Shown one piece after another: positions 9,073-17,806 of a DNA stretch of 64,000 nt. Both the position numbers and the translations under genes were made by a program. Numbering within the stretch: position 1 is the first letter of the stretch; each line of letters starts with the position of its first letter. The stretch is taken from contig NZ_PDJV01000002.1 in assembly GCF_004116465.1 (NCBI RefSeq), positions 186,001-250,000 of the forward strand, written 5' to 3'. The notes below the pieces were generated by a model, which did no database searches, had not been told where the DNA came from, and saw only the letters and a program-made list of their open reading frames with translations. The DNA comes from Arcobacter sp. F2176. GTDB lineage: Bacteria; Campylobacterota; Campylobacteria; Campylobacterales; Arcobacteraceae.

Positions 9073-9998
9073 AAATAGTTATTTTAGATAGAGCAACATT
9101 AGGATCAGATATAAATATAGATATTTTTAAAGAGTTTGGGGAAGTTGTCTCTTATGATAAAACAAGTGCAAGTGAATCAAAAGAGAGAACAAAAGATGCA
9201 GATATAGTTATCACAAATAAAGTAGTTTTAGGAAAAGAACAAATGGATGACTCTTCTATAAAACTTATATGTATAACAGCAACAGGAACGGATAATGTTG
9301 ATTTAGAATATGCAAAAAGTAAAAATATAGAAGTAAAAAATGTAGCTGGATATTCTACTTCTAGTGTAGTTCAAGTTACTTTTGGGATGATATTTTATTT
9401 TATTCAAAAATTAAATCATTATCAAGATTCTCTTAATAATGGAAATTGGGGAAAAGTACCAGCTTTTAATGATGCAGATGATATCTTTTTTGAATTGGAT
9501 AAAAAAAGAGTAGGGATTATAGGGTTTGGTGATATTGGAGTAGACTTAGCAAAAAAAGTAGAGGCTTTTGGTTGTGAAGTTGTTTATTATTCAACCAGTG
9601 GAAAAAATTCTAATTCAGACTACAAAAGAGTTGAATTAGACGAGCTTTTACAAAGCTGCGATATTATATCTGTCCATGCGCCTTTAAATGAAAATACAAA
9701 AAATCTATTGATTTATGAAAATATGAAAAATATAAAAGAGGGTGCTATTTTATTAAATCTTGGTCGTGGTGGAATTATAAATGAAAATGATTTAGCCAAA
9801 ATTATAGATGAAGAAAAGATCTATTGTGGTATTGATGTATTTGCAAAAGAACCAATTGAGCGTACTAATCCATTATTAAAAGTTGTAAATAAAGAAAGAC
9901 TACTTTTAACACCACATATTGGTTGGGGATCAAGTGAATCAAGAAATAGACTAATGAAAAAAGTTGCACAAAATATAAAAGATTTTTTAAATAAATAA
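9069..9998 (+). CDS. D-2-hydroxyacid dehydrogenase, NAD-dependent
   Basis: 309 residues of the D-isomer-specific 2-hydroxyacid dehydrogenase family. The Rossmann motif GFGDIG lies at residues 152-157, and the catalytic triad is readable as Arg233 (NLGRGGIINE), Glu261 (DVFAKEP) and His283 (TPHIGWGS). It resembles glycerate/hydroxypyruvate reductase-like members, but the substrate cannot be told. The start overlaps the upstream permease by four bases. With the permeases and the hydrolase it may form a small catabolic or detoxification unit under TetR control. Confidence 0.9.
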   Translation: MKIVILDRATLGSDINIDIFKEFGEVVSYDKTSASESKERTKDADIVITNKVVLGKEQMDDSSIKLICITATGTDNVDLEYAKSKNIEVKNVAGYSTSSVVQVTFGMIFYFIQKLNHYQDSLNNGNWGKVPAFNDADDIFFELDKKRVGIIGFGDIGVDLAKKVEAFGCEVVYYSTSGKNSNSDYKRVELDELLQSCDIISVHAPLNENTKNLLIYENMKNIKEGAILLNLGRGGIINENDLAKIIDEEKIYCGIDVFAKEPIERTNPLLKVVNKERLLLTPHIGWGSSESRNRLMKKVAQNIKDFLNK

Positions 9999-10008
9999 AG
10001 GAGAGAAA

Positions 10009-10554
10009 ATGAGTAAAGCATTGGTAATTATAGATATTCAAAATGATTATTTTGAAGGTGGAGCTTGTGAATTAGTAGGTGCCCAAGAGGCAAGTTTAAA
10101 AGCAAAAGAGTTATTAGAATATTTTAGAGAGAATAAAATGCCAGTATTTCATGTACAACATACAAGTTTATATGAAGGCGCAACATTCTTTTTACCAGAT
10201 ACATATGGAATGAAAATACACGAGAATTTAAAACCCCGTGAAGATGAGCCTATTATAGAAAAAAACTTTCCAAATAGTTTTTTAGATACATCTTTAGAAT
10301 ATGAGTTAAAAATACAAGAAATAAAAGAGTTAGTAATATGTGGAATGATGAGTCACATGTGTGTAGATGCTACAACTAGAGCTGCAAGTGATATGGGATA
10401 TGGTTGTACAGTTGTGTATGATGCTTGTACAACAAGAGATTTAGAATTTTTAGGAGAAATTGTTCCTGCAAAATCAGTACATAACTCTTTTATGGCAGCA
10501 CTTGAAGGTACTTATGCGAAAATGGTTTCTTGTGAGGAGATAGTTTCTAAGTAA
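10009..10554 (+). CDS. Isochorismatase-family cysteine hydrolase
   Basis: 181-residue cysteine hydrolase with the family triad visible: Asp9 (IDIQNDYF), Lys85 (IIEKNFPNS) and nucleophilic Cys118 (CGMMSHMCVDATTR). Members hydrolyse amides such as nicotinamide, N-carbamoyl compounds or biuret; the exact substrate is not readable here. It is the last gene of the TetR-controlled operon, 10 bases after the dehydrogenase, with AAGGAGAGAAA before the ATG. Confidence 0.88.
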   Translation: MSKALVIIDIQNDYFEGGACELVGAQEASLKAKELLEYFRENKMPVFHVQHTSLYEGATFFLPDTYGMKIHENLKPREDEPIIEKNFPNSFLDTSLEYELKIQEIKELVICGMMSHMCVDATTRAASDMGYGCTVVYDACTTRDLEFLGEIVPAKSVHNSFMAALEGTYAKMVSCEEIVSK

Positions 10555-10609
10555 TTACAAGTAAATTTAAACCTATTTTTGTAGAATAAGAAAAAACATC
10601 GGATAGCTT

Positions 10610-11521
10610 ATGATAAAAAAGATTTCTATACTGTTTCCTTTATGGGCAGTTTTATTTTCGTTTCTTGCATATTTACAGCCAAGTTTGGTAGTTGGATTTA
10701 AGAGTTGGATTATTCCACTTTTGATTCTTATTATGTTTTGTATGGGGATTACTTTAAAAATTGATGACTTTAAAAGAGTTTTTAAAAGACCAAAAATCAT
10801 AGCATTGACTGTGGTATTGCAGTTTTTATTTATGCCTTTTTTTGCTTTTATAGTATCTAAGGTATTTAATCTATCTGATGAACTACTTGTGGGAATGGTA
10901 CTTGTAGGAGCAGTTTCTGGTGGAACTGCTTCAAATGTAATAGCATTTTTAGCAAAAGCTGATGTGGCACTTTCTATTACTATGACAATTGTATCAACTC
11001 TTTTATCAATAATTATTACTCCATATTTAACACTTCTTTATGTGGGACAAACAGTACCTGTACCAGCTCTTAGTATGCTTCTTAGTATTTTAAAAATAGT
11101 ATTTGTACCTGTAATTGTAGGGCTTATATTAAATCAAATTTTTAATAAATATATTGAAAAAAGACATGATATTTTTGCCCTTTTATCTATTATTTCTATT
11201 GTATTTATTATAGGAATTATAATAGGTATAAATGAGAGTAAAATCTCTACTATTGCCCTATCATTGATGTTGGCAATAATTTGTCATAATCTTTTGGGAC
11301 TAATAACTGGATATTATTTTGCGAAAATATTTGGTTATGATAAAACTGTATGTAAAACAGTAGCTATAGAAGTTGGTATGCAAAACTCTGGTTTAGCTGT
11401 TGTTTTAGCTATGAAATATTTTTCTCCTTTAAGTGCACTTCCTGGGGCTATATTTAGTATTTGGCATAATATTTCAGGCTCTATTCTTGCAGGTATTTGG
11501 TCAAAACAAGAACAAGAATAA
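10610..11521 (+). CDS. Bile acid:sodium symporter (BASS) family transporter, copy 1
   Basis: 303-residue polytopic membrane protein of the BASS fold. The signatures MFCMGITLKIDDFKRV, VGAVSGGTASNVIAFLAKADVALS and AIEVGMQNSGLAVVLA match the sodium-site crossover motifs of the family. Members of this bacterial branch move organic anions such as pyruvate, pantoate precursors or keto acids, so the substrate is open. A closely similar paralogue follows at 11594, and a decayed third copy lies near 17.8-18.6 kb. Confidence 0.92.
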   Translation: MIKKISILFPLWAVLFSFLAYLQPSLVVGFKSWIIPLLILIMFCMGITLKIDDFKRVFKRPKIIALTVVLQFLFMPFFAFIVSKVFNLSDELLVGMVLVGAVSGGTASNVIAFLAKADVALSITMTIVSTLLSIIITPYLTLLYVGQTVPVPALSMLLSILKIVFVPVIVGLILNQIFNKYIEKRHDIFALLSIISIVFIIGIIIGINESKISTIALSLMLAIICHNLLGLITGYYFAKIFGYDKTVCKTVAIEVGMQNSGLAVVLAMKYFSPLSALPGAIFSIWHNISGSILAGIWSKQEQE

Positions 11522-11557
11522 AAGTATTTATTTGTGTTTAAATTATTTTAATACTTT
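11520..11557 (+). terminator. Weak hairpin between the two BASS genes
   Basis: AAAGTATT just after the stop can pair with AATACTTT (11550-11557) across an AT-rich loop, and is followed by TTG. The stem is AT-only, so this is at best a weak terminator. Next to it, TAGAATAA resembles the sequence upstream of copy 1 and may be part of the promoter of copy 2. Confidence 0.3.
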
Positions 11558-11593
11558 TTGAGTAGAATAACAAACTTTTTCAAAAGGATAATT

Positions 11594-12505
11594 ATGATAA
11601 AAAAATTTACACTTCTTTTCCCTTTATGGGCAATATTAGCATCAACTTTTGCATATTATGAATCAAGTATGGTTGTTGATTTTAAAAGTTGGATAGTTCC
11701 TTTACTTGTTTTAATAATGTTTTGTATGGGAGTTACTTTAAAGGTTGAAGATTTTAAACGAGTTGTTAAAAAGCCTAAAATTATAGCTATGACAGTTGTT
11801 TTACAGTTTTTATTAATGCCACTAGCAGCTTTTGTTATTTCAAAAGCGTTTAATTTTTCAACAGAACTTTTAGTTGGAATGATATTAGTTGGAGCAGTTT
11901 CTGGGGGAACAGCATCAAATGTAATTTCTTATTTGGCAAAAGCAGATGTTGCTTTATCAATCACTATGACAATAGTTTCTACACTATTATCTATTGTAGT
12001 TACACCTTATTTAACCTTACTTTATGTTGGGCAAACTGTACCTGTGCCTGCTTTAAGTATGTTGTTAAGTATATTAAAAATAGTTTTAGCACCAGTTGTT
12101 TTAGGGGTTATTGTAAATTATATTTTCCATAAGTTTATTGATAAAAATAATGATATTTTTGCTGTTTTATCAATAGTTTCAATTGTTTTTATTATTGCAA
12201 TAGTTGTTGGATTAAATCATTCAAGAATTGATACTATAGGGTTATATTTGTTAGTTGGAATTATGCTACATAATTTAACAGGATTAGTTGGTGGTTTTTA
12301 TACAGCAAAATTGTTTGGATATAATAAAAAAGAGTGTAAAACTGTTGCCATAGAAGTAGGAATGCAAAATTCAGGTCTAGCAGTTGCTCTTGCTAGTAAG
12401 TATTTTACTCCTTTAAGTGCCTTACCAGGTGCTATTTTTAGTATTTGGCATAATATCTCAGGATCACTTATTGCTTCTTTTTGGTCAAAAGAAGAAAAAA
12501 ATTAA
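11594..12505 (+). CDS. Bile acid:sodium symporter (BASS) family transporter, copy 2
   Basis: 303 residues, the same length as the upstream paralogue and similar along its whole length (FPLWAIL, MFCMGVTLKVEDFKRVV, GAVSGGTASNVISYLAKADVALS, AIEVGMQNSGLAVALASKYF). The frame is open 12 codons further upstream, but the ATG at 11594 is preceded by AAAGGATAATT and aligns with the start of copy 1. A tandem duplication is evident. Sodium-coupled uptake of an organic anion is the family role; the substrate is unknown. Confidence 0.92.
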   Translation: MIKKFTLLFPLWAILASTFAYYESSMVVDFKSWIVPLLVLIMFCMGVTLKVEDFKRVVKKPKIIAMTVVLQFLLMPLAAFVISKAFNFSTELLVGMILVGAVSGGTASNVISYLAKADVALSITMTIVSTLLSIVVTPYLTLLYVGQTVPVPALSMLLSILKIVLAPVVLGVIVNYIFHKFIDKNNDIFAVLSIVSIVFIIAIVVGLNHSRIDTIGLYLLVGIMLHNLTGLVGGFYTAKLFGYNKKECKTVAIEVGMQNSGLAVALASKYFTPLSALPGAIFSIWHNISGSLIASFWSKEEKN

Positions 12506-12528
12506 AAATAGAATTTAATATTCTAATA

Positions 12529-12558
12529 TGCCTAATCTTAATAGCCTAAGATTAGGCA
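12529..12558. terminator. Inverted repeat downstream of the BASS pair
   Basis: TGCCTAATCTTA (12529-12540), loop ATAGCC, TAAGATTAGGCA (12547-12558): a perfect 12-bp stem 23 bases after the BASS stop. It lacks a U-run on the plus strand (CAAAACTATCTTT follows), so termination would be imperfect. The words ATTAGGCA and GGATTAGGCATAAA recur near 13940. Confidence 0.55.
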
Positions 12559-12703
12559 CAAAACTATCTTTAAATTTAGTTTCCAAAGAGACTTTCCTTT
12601 CCTTTTTATTTTAAAAATTATAGAATATAATAGCAATCTTGGAGTAGTTTTAATTTCTAAATCTTAATACAATTCCCACATAAAAGAGTTTGAAAGAGAG
12701 CGG

Positions 12704-13531
12704 ATGAGTAAGAGTACAAAAGATGATTATGTTCAAAGTGTATGTAGAGTAGTTTTATATATTGAGCAAAACTATAATAGTGATTTAACCCTTGATGAGT
12801 TATCAAAGATTGCTAGCTTTTCTAAGTATCATTTTCACCGTATTTTTAAATCAATTGTTGGTGAGAGTATGGTTGATTATATCAGAAGAGTGAGACTTCA
12901 AAGTACTACTTTACAGTTTAAAACAAATCAAAAAATCACTCAAATAGCCATGAATAGTGGTTATGAAACCAATGCCTCTTTTTCAAAAGCTTTTAAAAAG
13001 CATTTTGGAATAACTCCCAAAGAGTTTGCAAAAAATGCAAAATTAAAAAGAGGAAATAAGATGTTAGAACCAAAAATAATAAAGGTAGAAGATATAGAAA
13101 TTTTATATATAAGAAAAACAGGTGAATATACAAAATGCAGTATTGAAGCATGGGAAACTCTTATAAACTTTGTGGGCACAGAGTATTTTATAAGAGATGA
13201 TGTAATGATGTTTGGAATAGGGCATGATAATCCCCGTATTACAGATGCAGACAAACTAAGATATGATGCTTGTGTTTCATGTATAGATAAAACAATTCAA
13301 CCAAAAGGTAAGATTCAAAGTAAAATAATAGATGGTGGAAAATACGCTGTATTTTTGCATAAGGGTGACTATAAAGAATTAATCAATACTTATGATGGTG
13401 TATCTGATTGGATTGTAGAAAGTGGTGTTGAATTAAGAGATTTACCTATTGTTGAAAAGTACTTGAATAAGAATCCCATTACTTGTAAACCTGAGGATTT
13501 AAGAACAGAGATTTATATTCCTTTGGTGTAG
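12704..13531 (+). CDS. AraC-family regulator with C-terminal GyrI-like effector domain
   Basis: 275 residues. The N-terminal AraC DNA-binding domain (about residues 10-110) has both helix-turn-helices: LTLDELSKIASFSKYHFHRI and ITQIAMNSGYETNASFSKAF, ending FGITPKEFAK. The C-terminal 150 residues (VEDIEILYIRKTGEYT, GKYAVFLHKGDYKELINTY) match the GyrI-like/effector-binding fold. This Rob/SoxS-like architecture often senses amphipathic drugs. Upstream lies AGAGAGCGG before the ATG. No obvious target gene is adjacent, as the following region is noncoding and decayed. Confidence 0.9.
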   Translation: MSKSTKDDYVQSVCRVVLYIEQNYNSDLTLDELSKIASFSKYHFHRIFKSIVGESMVDYIRRVRLQSTTLQFKTNQKITQIAMNSGYETNASFSKAFKKHFGITPKEFAKNAKLKRGNKMLEPKIIKVEDIEILYIRKTGEYTKCSIEAWETLINFVGTEYFIRDDVMMFGIGHDNPRITDADKLRYDACVSCIDKTIQPKGKIQSKIIDGGKYAVFLHKGDYKELINTYDGVSDWIVESGVELRDLPIVEKYLNKNPITCKPEDLRTEIYIPLV

Positions 13532-13558
13532 TAAAATATTTAGGAATATCTCTCTTGA

Positions 13559-13803
13559 AGAGGTAAACCTCTCCGCTCTTTTCTTCTTTTGTTGAAAAGA
13601 AGAAACAAGAAATCAACCAGACGAGTTGATGAAGGCAAAGTTCCCTTCCAGTTAAATATTTATTTTCTGCCCTGCCTTGTGCTTGCACTCTCTTTGAGAA
13701 AACTCGCTAAAGATTGCATTTAGCACTCTTCTTAACGCTCAAACAGTTTCGGGCTTAACCGAAAATAAACATCTAACTTCCGGCTTCATTAAAGTCTGGG
13801 AAG
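13559..13803. repeat. Multi-hairpin noncoding element, probable dispersed repeat or structured RNA
   Basis: A 245-bp stretch, more GC-rich than its surroundings, lies in the 490-bp gap after the AraC/GyrI gene. It holds six successive inverted repeats: AGAGGT/ACCTCT (13559-13572), TTCTTCTTTT/AAAAGAAGAA with loop GTTG (13581-13604), ATCAAC/GTTGAT (13612-13630), GAAGG/CCTTC (13631-13648), TTTCGG/CCGAAA (13747-13764) and CTTCC/GGAAG (13777-13803). No convincing ORF or ribosome binding site is present. The pattern recalls dispersed extragenic palindromic repeats. The rest of the gap (13804-14010) is AT-rich and shows nothing else. Confidence 0.5.
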
Positions 13804-14023
13804 AAAAAAAGTTCAAAGTAACAGTTGTAAATATACTAAAAAAAAGTTAGGAATCTAAACAATCAGAAATGCAAATAACACTAGAATATAATCTTTAATA
13901 AATATCCTATCCCTGAAATCTTCAAACTAAATTTGTAGGATTAGGCATAAATTATCTATAAATTAACTAGTTATAAAAATATTTTTTTCATATACTTTTC
14001 ATATAAAATAAAAGGAAAATATA

Positions 14024-14749
14024 ATAAGTAAAGAAATAGAAAATAAAGTAGCTATAGTTACTGGTGCATCAAGAGGAATAGGAAAACAAGTCGCTATTCA
14101 ATTTGGGAAATTAGGAATAAGTACAGTTATAAATTATAATTCAAATGAAAAAGAAGCACAAGAATTAGTAAATGAGATTATTTTTGAGGGTGGAAAGGCT
14201 GTATCTATACAAGCAGATATATCTAAACTTAGTGAACTAGAAAAACTTTTTGGGCAAACAATAAAAACCTATGGAAAAGTGGATATTCTTATTAATAATG
14301 CAGGATTGATGATAAAAAATCCAATTGAAAAAGTAAGTGAAGAGGTGTTTGATAGATACTTTGCCATTAATGTAAAAGGTACATATTTTGCTTGTCAACA
14401 AGCTATAAAACATATGCAAAATGACGGAAGGATAATCAACTTTTCCACTTCTGCTACAGGTGCGATGTTTCCAGCTTATAGTGTATATGCTGCATCTAAA
14501 GGAGCAGTTGAGCAAATAACTAGACAACTTGCTAAAGAGTTTGGTGTAAAAGGTATAACTATAAATGCAATCGCACCAGGACCTGTGAAAACTGAACTAT
14601 TTATGAAAGGTAAATCAGAGGAGCAAATTACGATGTTAAGCAAAATGAACTCTTTTGGACGACTTGGTGAGACTGAAGATATTGCAGAGGTGATTGAGCT
14701 TTTAGTTAGTGATAAAGCCCATTGGATTACGGGGCAAACTATAAAGTAA
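14024..14749 (+). pseudogene. SDR-family oxidoreductase with ATA in place of a start codon and a frameshifted C-terminus
   Basis: The frame reads as a full classical short-chain dehydrogenase: VAIVTGASRGIGKQ near the N-terminus, DILINNAGLMIKN, and YSVYAASKGAVEQITRQLAKEF with the YxxxK pair. Two lesions are visible. The codon at the expected start, seven bases after AAGGA, is ATA (14024), and no ATG, GTG or TTG occurs in frame until 14279, after the NAD motif. At the end, the frame stops after WITGQTIK, whereas one extra A in the AAA at 14744-14746 would restore KVNGGFI and a stop, the usual VNGG tail of the family. Probably a young pseudogene; sequencing error is possible for the frameshift. 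Confidence 0.75.
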
Positions 14750-14801
14750 ATGGTGGGTTTATTTAAAGAAATATATTATAAAATGATTATACATAAAAGG
14801 T

Positions 14802-15688
14802 TTGAAGATGGATGGTTTATCACAACTAAAACAAATTGTTAAAAAGATAAGCTTAGAGGAAGGGATAAATAATACAAATATACCATTTGTAAAAATCTTC
14901 AAATCTTTAAGTAGTGGTGAGGTTCTACACACAATGTATGAACCATCACTGTTTATAATCTTACAAGGCTCAAAAACTGTAATGGTGGGTGATAAAATAT
15001 TTGAGTACGATAGTGCATCTTACTTTATCTCTTCAACTTTTTTAGCAGTATCTGGGAAAGTTATACAAGCAAGCGAAAAAGAGCCTTTTATATCTATACA
15101 AATACTTTTTTCTCAAGAGCAGATATTCCAAGCTTTTGAAGAGTTTTCTATGAATTTAAATAAAGTAGATACTACAAATTTTTCTGCTTCAACTTACATT
15201 TTAGATGATAATTTAAAAGGTTCTATCTTAAGACTAGTAAAATTGAATGAAACACCAAAAGATGTAGAGGTTTTATCAAAAATATATCTTAAAGAGATAC
15301 TTTATAGACTTTTAGTCTCAAATCAAAATATAGAGTTACAACAACTAGCTTTTATAGAAAGCAATTCCTATAAAATATCTAAAGCAATTACTTTTATAAA
15401 TCAAAATCTGCACGAAACTTTTTTAATGGATGATATCGCAAAATCAGTAAACATGAGTATCTCATCTTTTCATAAGCATTTTAAAACTATTACTGGAATA
15501 AGCCCACTACAATATGCAAAAAGCTGAAACTTTTAGAAGCAAAACGATTGATGACTTTAGAAAATATGGATATAGAAGGTGCTGCTTTTTATGTGGGATA
15601 TCAAAGTACTTCTCAGTTTTCTAGGGAGTATTCAAGCTACTTTGGAATGGCTCCTGGTAAGCATGTCCGGAGTTTAAAAAATATATGA
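14802..15688 (+). pseudogene. AraC-family regulator interrupted by a one-base frameshift
   Basis: The first 241 codons encode an AraC_N-type cupin-like domain (SLFIILQGSKTVMVGDKIFEYDS) and the first helix-turn-helix (LMDDIAKSVNMSISSFHKHF), then stop at 15525. In the next frame the protein continues directly with LKLLEAKRLM and the second helix-turn-helix (EGAAFYVGYQSTSQFSREYSSYFGM cut to its key parts), ending at 15688. Adding one A to the five-A run at 15518-15522 restores a single 295-codon gene. Its restored stop overlaps the next start as ATGA, which shows that the long frame was the ancestral one. Pseudogene, phase-variable gene or sequencing error. Confidence 0.78.
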
Positions 15689-16572
15689 ATCAAAAATCAC
15701 TTAATGAACTTGAAAAACTACTAAAAGAAGATGGTCTTTATAATACTTACTTAGATAATCTAAAATTGTTTAAAGTAAGCTCACCTATGGTTTTAAGCCC
15801 ATGTGTTTACGATAATTGGGTTGTATTTACTTTTCAAAATAGTAAAACTGTAAAATTAAATAATCATGTACTCGAATACAATAAAAGTAATTATTTAGTT
15901 GCATCATCAAAATTACCCCTTGAAGGTCAAACATATTTTGCCTCACAAGAAGAGCCGATGATAAGTATGATTATCTCAATAGATGAAAAAGAGATATATC
16001 AGCTTATCCAAGAATTATCTGAAGATTTCAGTGATGAACTAACAGACACTTTACAAGGAACTTTTGTCGATAGTGTTACTCCTGAGATAGAAGATCTTTT
16101 ATATAAATTGATAAAAGTTATAAAGTCTAAAGAAGAGTCAAGAATCTTAGGTAAGGCACTTCTTAAAGAACTATTTTATAGAATTCTAAAAGGTAAAAAT
16201 GCAAAATTTTTATATAAATTATTTGATAAGTCTTCAAAAGAAGCAAAAATTGCAAGAACGCTACAGAGTATTCATAATGGTTTTTCAAATAATTTAGATA
16301 TAGAATCTTTAGCAAGAGAAGAGGATATGAGTGTGGCGTCTTTTCATACTCATTTTAAAAAAATCACTTTACATACTCCTTTACAATATATAAAAAAAAT
16401 TCGTTTAACAAAAGCAAGGGATCTAATTATCCAAGAAAATCTACAAGTAAATGAAGTAGCTACAAAAGTAGGATATGAAAATATTTCACACTTTAGTAGG
16501 GAGTTTAAAAAGTATTTTGGATTTTCTCCAAAGGATGCAAAAGTATCTTATGCTGAGTACAATCTAGAATAG
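15685..16572 (+). CDS. AraC-family transcriptional regulator
   Basis: 295 residues with an N-terminal AraC_N-like sensing domain and a C-terminal double helix-turn-helix: LDIESLAREEDMSVASFHTHF, then VNEVATKVGYENISHFSREF and FGFSPKDAK. It is paralogous to the frameshifted regulator just upstream (same FHxHFKxIT motif and similar N-terminal spacing) and overlaps its restored stop by four bases. AraC_N regulators of this type are often placed beside oxidoreductases; here the neighbours are the broken SDR and the NmrA-like gene at 16679. Confidence 0.88.
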   Translation: MNQKSLNELEKLLKEDGLYNTYLDNLKLFKVSSPMVLSPCVYDNWVVFTFQNSKTVKLNNHVLEYNKSNYLVASSKLPLEGQTYFASQEEPMISMIISIDEKEIYQLIQELSEDFSDELTDTLQGTFVDSVTPEIEDLLYKLIKVIKSKEESRILGKALLKELFYRILKGKNAKFLYKLFDKSSKEAKIARTLQSIHNGFSNNLDIESLAREEDMSVASFHTHFKKITLHTPLQYIKKIRLTKARDLIIQENLQVNEVATKVGYENISHFSREFKKYFGFSPKDAKVSYAEYNLE

Positions 16573-16678
16573 ATCTATATTTATAGAATTATGCATAAGA
16601 TTTATAGAAATCTCTATTTACATATTTTCGTCTAAAAAATATACTTACCTTGTTAATAAATTAAGACAAGGAAAGATA

Positions 16679-17599
16679 ATGAATATTTCAAATAATAGTA
16701 AAATTCTTATAATTGGAGCAGGGGAACTAGGGATGTCAATGATTGATGCCTTTAGTAAAAAAATAAAAACTAAGCAATGCTCTTTATATGTATTACTTAA
16801 AAAAGAATCGATAATAACTCCAAGCAAAGAAAAAGAACAAAGGCTTAAAGAGTTTGAATCTAAGGGGATAGAAGTTGTAAGCGGCGATTTACAAAATGAT
16901 TCAATAGAAGAGTTAAGTGAAATCTTTTGTGAATTTGAAACCGTTGTAAACTGTAGTGGTTTTGTAGGAGGGAAAGGTACACAAATTAAGATTACTAGTG
17001 CTGTATTAAAAGCAAAAGTTACTAATTATATTCCATGGCAGTTTGGTGTGGATTATGATATTGTTGGAAAAGGAAGTGGTCAACCAGTTTGGGATGAACA
17101 ATATGATGTTCGGGAGTTATTACATTCTCAAAATATTACTAATTGGGTAATTGTATCTACTGGAATATTTACTAGTTATCTATTTTCTCCACATTTTGGA
17201 ATTGTAAATCTAAAAGAAAAAGTAGTTTGTGCCTTGGGTGATTGGGATTATAAAGTTACTGTTACTACTCCTGAAGATATTGGAATATTAACAGCCGAGA
17301 TTACTTTTGTACCTGAGCTTAGAAACGAAGTAGTTTTTGTAGCTGGAGATACAATTTCTTATGCTAAATTAGCTGATGTGACTGAGGAGGTTATGGGAGA
17401 GCCTTTTGAAAGGAAGTTATTGAATATGGCTGACTTAAATAAAGATATAGAAAAAGATGAAAATAATATAGCTGCTAAGTATAGACTTGCCTTTGCAAGA
17501 GAAGATGGAGTAGCATGGGATAAAGAATTAACATTCAATTTTCAAAAAAATATTAAAGTGACTGATGCGAAAAGTTGGTTGAAAAAAAGTATTAATTAA
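16679..17599 (+). CDS. NmrA/isoflavone-reductase-like NAD(P)-binding protein
   Basis: 306 residues with an N-terminal Rossmann motif (ILIIGAGELGMSMIDAF), the acidic beta-strand end GIEVVSGDLQND, and the atypical-SDR layout of NmrA or phenylcoumaran-reductase-like proteins (TVVNCSGFVG, YIPWQFGVDYD, TPEDIGILTAEI). Reaction unknown. The start follows AAGGAAAGATA. A hairpin terminator follows its stop. The gene lies next to AraC regulators that are plausible controllers. Confidence 0.8.
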   Translation: MNISNNSKILIIGAGELGMSMIDAFSKKIKTKQCSLYVLLKKESIITPSKEKEQRLKEFESKGIEVVSGDLQNDSIEELSEIFCEFETVVNCSGFVGGKGTQIKITSAVLKAKVTNYIPWQFGVDYDIVGKGSGQPVWDEQYDVRELLHSQNITNWVIVSTGIFTSYLFSPHFGIVNLKEKVVCALGDWDYKVTVTTPEDIGILTAEITFVPELRNEVVFVAGDTISYAKLADVTEEVMGEPFERKLLNMADLNKDIEKDENNIAAKYRLAFAREDGVAWDKELTFNFQKNIKVTDAKSWLKKSIN

Positions 17600-17617
17600 T
17601 TTTATATCTCCTAAAAT

Positions 17618-17652
17618 AAAATAAGCAGAGGCTATCTTACCTCTGTTATTTT
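17618..17652 (+). terminator. Intrinsic terminator of the NmrA-like gene
   Basis: AAAATAAGCAGAGG (17618-17631) pairs with CCTCTGTTATTTT (17640-17652), with one bulged G and an eight-base loop. The stem is GC-rich at the loop end, and a T-rich 3' arm (TTATTTTAAT) completes a plausible Rho-independent terminator 19 bases after the stop. It would also work partly on the opposite strand because of the A-rich 5' arm. Confidence 0.7.
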
Positions 17653-17728
17653 AATACTAAAATCTTAAAATTCTAAAAAGAACAATCTTTTTTTTCGCTT
17701 TAGTTTAAGTTATATAAATATCTTAATT

Positions 17729-17758
17729 ATCAATAACAAATATGAGATATTAAAAAAA
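17729..17758 (+). repeat. Near-copy of a recQ-like gene start (left copy)
   Basis: Thirty bases here match positions 18565-18594 at 27 of 30 sites and read in frame as INNKYEILKK. The copy at 18565 reads MNNKYEILKN and continues into a recognisable RecQ N-terminus. Here the would-be ATG is ATC and the similarity stops after about ten codons. The two copies flank the degenerate BASS gene. Confidence 0.6.
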
Positions 17759-17806
17759 TTGTACAAAAATGAATCTTTTTTTAGTTAGATTTATATAGAC
17801 CTTTAA

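Noticed and set aside
9821-10021. A 66-codon minus-strand frame opposite the dehydrogenase end
   Set aside because: Antisense shadow with no start signals.
10009-10554. Biuret hydrolase feeding the allophanate hydrolase at 29.4 kb
   Set aside because: It has the general isochorismatase triad only, is short for that role, and sits in an unrelated TetR-controlled operon 19 kb away; nothing specific supports the link.
13479-13688. A 69-codon frame on the minus strand over the end of the AraC/GyrI gene and the hairpin element
   Set aside because: Low-complexity reading (PLVWLISCFFF-like), no ribosome binding site, and overlap with a well-supported gene and inverted repeats; a by-product of the repeat sequence.
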